DNA from: CAVTLG01 sp963735495
Lineage (GTDB): Bacteria; Chloroflexota; Ktedonobacteria; Ktedonobacterales; Ktedonobacteraceae
DNA length: 64,000 bases
Reading direction: 5' to 3'
Assembly: GCA_963735495.1 (NCBI GenBank)
Contig: CAVTLG010000015.1
Coordinates: forward strand, 1 to 64,000
Part shown: one piece after another, positions 57,013-64,000 of the stretch
How positions within the stretch are numbered: position 1 is the first letter of the stretch
How the letters are laid out: each line of letters begins with the position of its first letter
Notes under the pieces: model-generated
Databases searched by the model: none
Seen by the model: only the letters and a program-made list of their open reading frames with translations
Told to the model about the DNA's origin: nothing
Program-made: the position numbers and the translations under genes

Positions 57013-59058
57013 GTGGAACTCGACGCACTTGATCAGCTCGCCGCAAAAGCGTTTGATGGTTATATAGTACGGAAAGATCTAGCACAGCGTTTTAAAGGGC
57101 AATACCCCGTGCCCACCTATGTGGGGGAGTTCCTGCTAGGAAGATATTGTGCCAGTATAGACGATACTGAAATTGCTGAAGGGCTGGCTGTTGTTGAGCG
57201 GCAGATGCGAGAACGAACGGTACGCCCAGGAGAAGAAGAACTCTTCAAATCCCGAGCGAGAGAACAGGGATCCGTCAAACTGATTGACCTGGTCACTGCG
57301 CGCTTGGACGCCGCAACCGACTCATATCTGATCACATTGCCCAGCTTGCGTCTCAACGATGTACGCGTTGAACCAGAGATGGTCGCCTCAAATGAGCGTA
57401 TGCTCACTGGAGGCTTCTACGCCGAAATTCAGCTTGAATACGATGCCATCATTGCACAGGAAAAAGCCGGACGCCCATTTGGTATCACTTCACTACGCCC
57501 CATTCAGCTTTCTAAGCGTGATGTGCTTGCTCTGCTGGCGCAAGGGAGCGAATACTTCACGATCGATAATTGGAAACGCTTCCTCTTACGTAGCGTTGGC
57601 TTTGAGCCAGATCGTTTGCCAGCACGTGCTCAGGATATCTTGCTGTTGCGCATGGTGCCTTTTGTTGAGCGCAACTACAACATGGTCGAACTAGGGCCAC
57701 GTGGTACTGGCAAATCGCATCTTTTTCAGCAAGTCTCTCCTTACTCGCATCTGGTCTCAGGCGGGAAAGCGACCGTTGCCCGCATGTTTGTCAACAATAG
57801 CAATGGTCAGCGTGGCCTGGTCTGTCAGTATGATGTTGTGTGCTTTGATGAAGTATCCGGCGTCTCCTTCGATCAGAAAGACGGCATTAACATCATGAAG
57901 GGCTACATGGAATCTGGCGAGTTTAGCCGTGGGCGAGAAAGTATTCGGGCCAGCGGCAGTATTATGATGGTTGGGAACTTTGAAGTGGATGTTGAACATC
58001 AGCAACGCATCGGTCACCTACTTGGCCCAATGCCGCCCGAAATGCGCAATGATACCGCCTTTATGGATCGCCTCCATGCGTATGTCCCAGGTTGGGATGT
58101 TCCCAAACTGGATGCCTCTCTCTTTACCTGCCATTTCGGCCTTGTCAGCGACTTTCTCTCTGAAGCCTGGGCGCAAATCCGAGGCGATAATCGTCTCTCT
58201 GCTATTCAAGGTCGCGTTAATTACGGAGGTGCTTTGAGCGGTCGTGACACAACAGCTGTCAATCGGACCGTAAATGGCCTGCTGAAGTTACTCTATCCGA
58301 ACCGAGAACAGGCAATTAGTGACGAGGATCTGGAGTGGGCTGTTCACTTAGCGATGGAATGTCGGCGGCGTGTGAAAGAGCAACAAAAACGCATTGGTAG
58401 CGCTGAGTTTAGGAATACCCACTTTAGCTATCAAATAGGCAACGATGGTGTCGAACGTTTCGTTGTCACTCCGGAATTGCAGAGTGACAACTCGATAGGC
58501 ACAGACCCCTTGCCACCTGGCCAGGTCTGGGCCATTAGCCCTGGTGGGCAGGATGAAGGCGCTGGTCTTTACCGTATCGATGTCAACGAAGGGCCAGGCT
58601 CTGGCGTAAAGATCATTAACGTACCCGTTCCTGGGCCTTTCAGAGAGAGCATCAAATACGGTGAACAAAACCTGCTCACCCGAGCGAAGGATCTCGTGGG
58701 AGATCGAGACCCTCGCCACCATGAATTTATCGTACAATTGCGTGCGTTCGATGCCGCGAAGAGTGGTGCACAATTGGGCTTACCAGCACTGCTGGCATTC
58801 TGTAGTGTTCTCCTGAACAAAAGCCTGAAGGGCGGCCTGATCGCGATTGGTGGTCTCAATCTTGGTGGCGGCCTCGATCCTGTCTACAACGCAGTCAGTG
58901 TTGCTGAGCTAGCCATCGAGAAAGGCGCTACCACGCTTTTGATCCCAATCTCAGCTAGAAGACAACTGAACGACTTATCAGACGAGATGGCTATGAAGAT
59001 CAGCATTCTCTTCTATGCGGATGCCAGGGAGGCGCTCTTGAAGGCGTTAAATGATTAG
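57013..59058 (+). CDS. brxL: BREX protein BrxL (AAA+ with Lon-like C-terminus)
   Basis: 681 residues from GTG 57013, AGGAG nine bases upstream. Walker A GPRGTGKSH at residues 228-236, Walker B DVVCFDE at 274-280, and GSIMMVGNFE as sensor 1. The C-terminal 120 residues have the Lon-protease fold pattern (GLPALLAFCSVLL, GGLIAIGGLNLGGGL, ATTLLIPISAR). The stretch KSGAQLG replaces the Lon KDGPSAG, so the catalytic Ser is Gln, and the dyad Lys is not evident. This fits BrxL being a DNA-binding motor rather than a protease. Presence of BrxL with BrxA/B/C, PglX and PglZ defines type 1 BREX. Confidence 0.93.
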   Translation: MELDALDQLAAKAFDGYIVRKDLAQRFKGQYPVPTYVGEFLLGRYCASIDDTEIAEGLAVVERQMRERTVRPGEEELFKSRAREQGSVKLIDLVTARLDAATDSYLITLPSLRLNDVRVEPEMVASNERMLTGGFYAEIQLEYDAIIAQEKAGRPFGITSLRPIQLSKRDVLALLAQGSEYFTIDNWKRFLLRSVGFEPDRLPARAQDILLLRMVPFVERNYNMVELGPRGTGKSHLFQQVSPYSHLVSGGKATVARMFVNNSNGQRGLVCQYDVVCFDEVSGVSFDQKDGINIMKGYMESGEFSRGRESIRASGSIMMVGNFEVDVEHQQRIGHLLGPMPPEMRNDTAFMDRLHAYVPGWDVPKLDASLFTCHFGLVSDFLSEAWAQIRGDNRLSAIQGRVNYGGALSGRDTTAVNRTVNGLLKLLYPNREQAISDEDLEWAVHLAMECRRRVKEQQKRIGSAEFRNTHFSYQIGNDGVERFVVTPELQSDNSIGTDPLPPGQVWAISPGGQDEGAGLYRIDVNEGPGSGVKIINVPVPGPFRESIKYGEQNLLTRAKDLVGDRDPRHHEFIVQLRAFDAAKSGAQLGLPALLAFCSVLLNKSLKGGLIAIGGLNLGGGLDPVYNAVSVAELAIEKGATTLLIPISARRQLNDLSDEMAMKISILFYADAREALLKALND

Positions 59059-59461
59059 CACCATAACATTGGTAGTGGTTCACTGACTCTTCAATGCACA
59101 ACCATTGACGATGCTTGAAAAAAGCCTGGCGGAGGTAGTGACGCAGAAGCACATCCAGACGATTGCGCCCCAGCGCCTGCGTAACCAACCGCGCAGCTGC
59201 CGGATCACAATCGTCAGCACGGAGCCTGCCCGTTGCAGGTACGCTGTAGGTATCTCGCGCCCAACTCACAAACCGCAGTACCTGCTCCTGGTACACAGAT
59301 CTGGTCTTGAATGAATGGATCTTGCCATCACTGACCGACCAAGCCGGACCCAGCTGCTCCCGGATCTGCTGCTTGGCTTCCCGCCGACTCTGCCCAATCG
59401 CCATCTTGCTTTCCAGGCGGTCCATTGACGCTTTAATGATGCTCTTGCGGTGTGATGCCAT
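59000..59461 (-). pseudogene. N-terminal fragment of an integrase-like protein
   Basis: Convergent with brxL and overlapping its end. The first 75 residues from ATG 59461 (ASHRKSIIKASMDRLESKM, then KIHSFKTRSVYQEQVLRF and VSWARDTY) resemble the SAM-like core-binding domain of tyrosine recombinases common in Gram-positive mobile elements. After residue 80 the resemblance fades and no catalytic domain follows. It marks the right edge of the island, as the integrase tail at 36330-36474 marks the left. Confidence 0.5.
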
Positions 59462-60311
59462 GGAACTGTTTCCTGCTCAAGAGAGACGTACTACGAGACC
59501 ATTCAGGTTAATCTTGTACGTTATGCAATGCTGGTATCGTACCTAGCGCGGCGCATACGGGACCACATGAGCCTCCTCTTTTTCTCATGCTACTGTTTAG
59601 AACTCTGCTAGCACGCATTGCTCTGACCGTAGAAGAGAAGGGAACCATTTCCAGGGACGCATTCCATTCCTGCCAGTCGGAGTCTCACCGCTGGCAGGCC
59701 GCAATAGAGGGCCAACCGTACGTCGTTCGTAATCCTCGCGAGGAAGGCGAGGAGAGTGCTATACGTGTAGCGCCTTCTTCCTGACGAACATCCAGGGATC
59801 GTTGTCGAGCCACAACGGCGAAAAGACGCGCTGCATGTGTTCCAGCGCTGGACAATGCCTTTCCTGGAGCAACTCACAGGCTCAGCGGCATGATTCTGGT
59901 CTTCAATTCAGTGAAGCTCCTACATAAGAGGACTCTATTATAGCAGAATATACGGTTTTCTGTCATCATCACGCAAGCGAGAAAACGAGTGAAATCGAAG
60001 AACGTAGCGTACGTGAGCAGGTGCCACCATCGCTATGGTGAAATTGACCCATTAACTGATACAAGACATTTGATGCTTCCACTTTCACTTAGATGGAGTC
60101 TACTTCCACAAACAAGCCTGGATCGCTCTTTATTGTCTCATTTTGAGTCAAATCGCGTTACATCCTAAAATCTCGGTTATTTGGAATTTGGCATTTTAAG
60201 TGTTTATATTCATTCTTGTGTTATTTCTATTACTAGAATGTTTATTTCTGTGACCATCTCCATATTCTCTCGTTTCACTATATATACATTTAATTTTGAA
60301 AAGAGGAACAA
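59462..60311. other. Intergenic, no gene recognised
   Basis: About 850 bases with only random-looking frames. The right half is AT-rich and should contain the promoter of the lipoprotein gene. A leftward shard near 59770-59850 might be the front of a lost gene, but I cannot name it. Confidence 0.4.
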
Positions 60312-60911
60312 ATGGACAATTATCCTAAAGCGCATGAACTTTCAATTCTCTCAAATTGGGCTATTGCTCTGAAACTTGGATATCTGCTTCTAATTGGATT
60401 ATTCACGCTTTGCGCTTGTAGTACTAACTCGACACAGCAGCCAATGGCAGCTACATCAACACCAACTATTGCTCCTACGCCGTCTCCTACTCCTCAGCCA
60501 GTTCACTATCCACCAACGACTGTGACTGACCTCCATGGCCTTGCTGCAAAAGGGAATACCAGCGCAGTACACGAGTTTCATAGCGAGAGCGTGGGACTTA
60601 CTGGAGCCTGTCCGCAGCCAGAGCGCGAGGTAACAGTTGATCCGAGCGTGACTGGACGGCAACTTGCGGAGGACTTGCTTGCCTATTTCTATGCCCAGCA
60701 GCTTGACGACCCTTGTGGGTCCGTAGTCTTTGCTTACCACAATCAGACAGAAGCGGGTGGAGGATACACAGCAGGAAGGATCGAGGTTGATGTTACCAAC
60801 TCAAGTGGTGCAGAAAACCTTGATCCGAACGCAAGCAACCTAAAATATACACTTACTCTTGATATTGGTGATATTGATACCGGTCAGGAGTATATCGTCT
60901 CTTGGAGATAA
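60312..60911 (+). CDS. Putative lipoprotein
   Basis: 199 residues. Signal peptide with hydrophobic core (KLGYLLLIGLFTL) and lipobox LCAC, so Cys at about residue 36 would be lipidated. A Pro/Thr/Ser linker (about 45-65) leads to a globular domain of about 130 residues with two cysteines (GACPQPE and DDPCGSV) that could pair. The domain alternates short strands, ending LTLDIGDIDTGQEYIVSWR. Function unknown. AAGAGG precedes ATG 60312. Confidence 0.7.
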   Translation: MDNYPKAHELSILSNWAIALKLGYLLLIGLFTLCACSTNSTQQPMAATSTPTIAPTPSPTPQPVHYPPTTVTDLHGLAAKGNTSAVHEFHSESVGLTGACPQPEREVTVDPSVTGRQLAEDLLAYFYAQQLDDPCGSVVFAYHNQTEAGGGYTAGRIEVDVTNSSGAENLDPNASNLKYTLTLDIGDIDTGQEYIVSWR

Positions 60912-61935
60912 AAAACTGTAACGCAGAGCCGAGAGGACAAGGTGGAATGAGAAGAACGCACAAACCTCTAGGTATTTGTGATGGGAGGTGAGGTAGAAAA
61001 ATGCTCACAGTATATATTCTTGTTACAAACCTGCCCTGATCTACAGCAAAAATGTGTGGTGTAAGCATAGTTTTGTAAGCTTGCAACCGAGAGCTAACAC
61101 TCAGAAGGTATACGAAGTCCTACAATATCAGCTATCTGAGTGTTGGCTCTCTCAGTTGGCCCCTCTCCAACGCTGAAGACTGATTGTAGCACTCCAATCT
61201 CTGCTTTTGCTCCTTTTGTTGAGAGAAGTAAGAAGGCTTCAAAAAATGGCGAGCGCCCAATCCCTGGCGTTTGATACTTCCACCTTCACTCAGATGAAGG
61301 TTTCTTCCATGGTGTGAACAAATCTTCATCCGAATCCAGGTTTGTTCATCCTAGTCCCGAAAGTTTCCGTGGAATCCCGAAATTTTTGGTCTTTTCCCTG
61401 TAACATTGATATAGAACAAAAAACCGTGAAAGGATGAATGATTGCCTACAGGACATCTCATCTCTCAGACCACGATCCCAACGGAGGCGATGCATAGGCT
61501 TCGTCTCGGAGCAGGAGTGATCCTCGAACAATGGACATTGTGAGCACCAGGGGAAATCAGCATCACTCAATGCACGGCGCACGTTTCCAAATGTTCATCG
61601 GTGGCTGAGATGAACCATAACCCTGCCATGACTGTTGTACAGCGGCTGCACGAAGGGTGACACAACTGATCTGGCTCATCGGCTAACTCAAGCGGGCCGA
61701 GAGGCTTCTTGAGGACAGGACAGAACGGATAGAGACGTTTAGACTCTGCAACCAGTACAGGATAGGGAGCAATGCGTCGGATGTTGACAAGCACCGATAA
61801 GCGCCTGCGGTCGTGTCGGCGAGCAAGCGCAGGTACACCACAAGAAAGGGGGATATCAGTTGTGGTGTACGCTGTCTCCTGCTGAATGTGATAAGCTAGA
61901 GGCAAGAAACGAAGGTGTGCCGAAAACTTCTTCCT
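60912..61935. other. Gene debris, no intact gene
   Basis: Leftward frames near 61346-61905 include short Cys-containing pieces (DFPWCSQCPLFEDHSC, DQLCHPSCSRC) that look like parts of a decayed transposase or zinc-finger protein, but no family is certain. No RNA gene seen. Confidence 0.35.
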
Positions 61936-61939
61936 TGAG

Positions 61940-62181
61940 AAAGAGGTGGTGAGGATGATGACGAGAAGTTAGTGCAAGCCGCCGACAGCCTCAGCTTCCT
62001 CGAAGTCAACATCGACAGCTTCCTGGACAAACTCGGTGAGGACAAGGCTCGCGAGAACGCAGAGGTCGTGCGCGCCAAAGTGACGTGGATGTATGAGCGT
62101 ATCCAGATCCCGCAGGCTCGTGATCTGGCAAAACCGCTCTATGAGGAAGCCATGCTCAAAGTCGAAAGTCGCATCTCATAG
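61940..62181 (+). pseudogene. Fragment of a helical protein
   Basis: An open frame follows a TGA and reads DDEKLVQAADSLSFLEVNID, then LDKLGEDKARENAEVVRAKV and a final LYEEAMLKVESRIS. The pattern is amphipathic helices. No start with a convincing ribosome site, so it is likely the end of a lost gene, or a small protein from GTG 61972 (69 residues). Confidence 0.4.
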
Positions 62182-62339
62182 AAACGCCGTCTTCTCACAG
62201 CAAGAAACGCTCGATATTCCTGACATTTCTCAGAATACGTGAATGTGTCTCTGGTCTCAGGACCAGATGTATAGACTTTAAATCTACGGATAAATTCAGA
62301 AAAAACTCCTGAACTGTTAATGTATCTCAGTAGCTTTTC

Positions 62340-63926
62340 CTACTCAAACTTACTTGCGACAACGTAAATAATTCGTTCTATTTTTTTAAGTTGTTGGAAG
62401 GTTGCTATGGTCATTGGCTGGATACGGGGTTTTGGCTCAATATGCTGTGTTTTCCCTCGCATATTCGTGTATCGCTCGTGGCGATAGGTGCGATCATGTT
62501 CTCTTGGGTAGATTTGCACATAGATGATCGCGTGAGGGTTTACTTCATATTCACTCTCAGCATAAGGGCGTCCTGTCATCCAAGATCCACGTTTCGTTTG
62601 TACCACTTTCTCTTTATGCGTACAAGCGTCCAGGTAACGAATAACTTTATACCGATGAAGTACCGTGATGTTCTTTGTTTGTCCATTCCCGGCGTTGACT
62701 GTCCTGCTTACTATTTCTTGGATGGTTTCTGGTTCCTGAAGCTCTATCTGTTCTTGGAAGTCACCGTTAACCATGCGTAAGGCAATGGTTATCCACGAGA
62801 TATAATGGGTGATTTGTTCCTGGCAGGACTCACAAAGCTTATAAGCTCTGATCCCCTCAATTTCTTCTAATTGGCATTGATGCTCAGCACACTGGTATCC
62901 CTGTGCAAGTGTCCATATTCCTTGCAGTGGGCTGTGTGCCCACTCATAAAAGAGTGAGAAGTTAATATGCCCATCTGTATCTATAGTGGATAGTTGCCAT
63001 TGTTGCTCTTTTCTGGGCAAAAAAGAGAATGCTGCTAGTTGCTGACCATGCAGTTGATGTAGCTGCTCCAATTCAATATAGATAGGTTGCGTAGGCATAT
63101 GGAATGGTTCGTCATCTTTATTCTGGCGCAACACCTCGACCATCAGCCAGGCGCTATTCATCCAGAGGTATTTGTGAGCGCGTTCCAAGGCTATCGAACG
63201 CTGCTGTGCATGTAGTTGTAATGAAGTTGATTGGTGCCCCTTGATAGTTGTAGCTCGTTGATTGGCAATATAACGCTCAATAATTAATGAGTACTTATGA
63301 TCAGTTATATGCGTTTGGAATGTTTGAGAGATGTTACTATCGTTTTGCTGAGGGCCATTCTGGATAGGCTTTTTTGATTTTTGTGCATTAAATTCTGCAA
63401 TAGAGGAAACTATTATTATTTTATTTGTATCATGTCGAAACTGTTTATCTTGGAGTGGACTCTGTTCGAGATGAACTGTCTCGAAGTGTAGTTGTTCAAG
63501 AGGTCGTAAATGAATATGGTTATAGACAGCACCAAACCATTTTGTCCAATATCTGAATGCGTTCTGACAAGTACTGCAAGGATGAAACTGCCGGTATTTG
63601 TTTTTTTTCTTGCCTACTGTCCTTATCTCACATTGATCAGTGGGGCATTGGTGAGCGGTCACATACGCCCATTCATTGTAAGAATATGCTACTTCAAGCT
63701 GCGCATGCCCATCATTGTTGAACAGGACCAATGTCCATCTACCAGTTTCCCATCCAGAGGTGTTGTTAGTGCGATAAGTGCGAACATAGGTTGATTGTTG
63801 CCATACTTGATACATACGTTTTGGTGGGAAAAATAGCAAAGCTGAGATGTGACCACAGGGAGAGGGAATAGCTTGCTCAACCTCAATCCATACCGGATTA
63901 GGAGTAGTATATTCAATAGACAACAT
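62340..63926 (-). CDS. Hypothetical protein with two Cys-rich repeats
   Basis: 528 residues from ATG 63926, AGGGA just upstream. Two related units of about 130 residues (about 10-140 and 280-410) each begin with a P-(V/I)-(W/Y)-IE-(V/L)-EQ phrase. Each has a W-x-L strand block and a C-x4-C ... C-x2-C set (CPTDQC with CSTC; CAEHQC with CESC), likely a zinc site each. Between them is a polar linker; the last 100 residues are very basic (REHDRTYRHERYTNMRGK). No membrane helix or signal. Function unknown; a nucleic-acid-binding role is conceivable from the basic tail. It sits alone at the window's end. Confidence 0.7.
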   Translation of the reverse strand: MLSIEYTTPNPVWIEVEQAIPSPCGHISALLFFPPKRMYQVWQQSTYVRTYRTNNTSGWETGRWTLVLFNNDGHAQLEVAYSYNEWAYVTAHQCPTDQCEIRTVGKKKNKYRQFHPCSTCQNAFRYWTKWFGAVYNHIHLRPLEQLHFETVHLEQSPLQDKQFRHDTNKIIIVSSIAEFNAQKSKKPIQNGPQQNDSNISQTFQTHITDHKYSLIIERYIANQRATTIKGHQSTSLQLHAQQRSIALERAHKYLWMNSAWLMVEVLRQNKDDEPFHMPTQPIYIELEQLHQLHGQQLAAFSFLPRKEQQWQLSTIDTDGHINFSLFYEWAHSPLQGIWTLAQGYQCAEHQCQLEEIEGIRAYKLCESCQEQITHYISWITIALRMVNGDFQEQIELQEPETIQEIVSRTVNAGNGQTKNITVLHRYKVIRYLDACTHKEKVVQTKRGSWMTGRPYAESEYEVNPHAIIYVQIYPREHDRTYRHERYTNMRGKTQHIEPKPRIQPMTIATFQQLKKIERIIYVVASKFE

Positions 63927-64000
63927 CAATCCCTGTTTTTTCTGTAAGTCATTGAGACAAGAGATTGCCTCTCTATTCAGGGAATATTTCGTCGCAAGTA

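Overview
The window does not read as one chromosome. It looks like three pieces of different bacterial origin joined end to end. Positions 1 to about 24945 are GC-rich and Acidobacteria-like: MacB-type ABC export operons, a HARE-HTH-like protein, an LssY-domain protein, GT39 and HpnI-type glycosyltransferases. They end inside an RNase P RNA gene that lacks its 3' strand. Positions about 24946-27955 are very GC-rich and Streptomyces-like: LpdA-type flavoprotein, DeoR and TetR regulators, and typical Streptomyces intergenic boilerplate. Positions about 27956-64000 have lower GC and fit a Ktedonobacteria-type Chloroflexi genome. Both joins cut a gene (rnpB/lpdA; a ring-cleaving dioxygenase), so I infer assembly chimerism rather than transfer. 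Taxon names come from remembered protein phrases and composition, not from a search.

Layout. 1-6.6 kb: a badly frameshifted stretch (serine hydrolase, choline-kinase-like phosphotransferase, acyl-CoA dehydrogenase coupled to ETF-quinone oxidoreductase). 6.9-12.7 kb: a five-gene efflux operon with three FtsX/MacB permeases, a HlyD adaptor and an ATPase. 12.9-24.3 kb: HTH protein, LssY-domain protein, hybrid histidine kinase, GT39 glycosyltransferase (frameshifted), two convergent HpnI-like glycosyltransferases and two more MacB permeases. 24.55-24.95 kb: rnpB with its promoter. 24.95-27.95 kb: the actinobacterial insert. 28.2-34.2 kb: methyltransferase, an extracellular GH-A-like protein and a hydroxyproline catabolic operon (oxidase, epimerase, DHDPS-family deaminase) with the wreck of its GntR regulator, next to an IS1634-like insertion sequence.

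36.3-59.5 kb is a defence/mobility island. It is bounded on the left by a degenerate integrase end and a tmRNA-3'-end-like attachment remnant, and on the right by an integrase-like N-terminal fragment. It carries a nucleotidyltransferase (DUF6036-like) module whose partner gene is partly duplicated 7.7 kb away, a GIY-YIG protein, an NB-ARC fragment, an unknown-group reverse transcriptase behind a P-loop ATPase with a PD-(D/E)xK-like tail, a serine recombinase, and a complete six-gene type 1 BREX operon (brxA, brxB, brxC, pglX, pglZ, brxL). BREX combines site-specific methylation by PglX with phage exclusion. Four ATTCATA copies in front of brxA suggest an operator. The best candidates for something undescribed are the ATPase plus reverse transcriptase pair with the structured gap between them, and the duplicated nucleotidyltransferase partner flanking that pair. 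59.5-64 kb holds a lipoprotein, gene debris and a 528-residue protein with two Cys-rich repeats.
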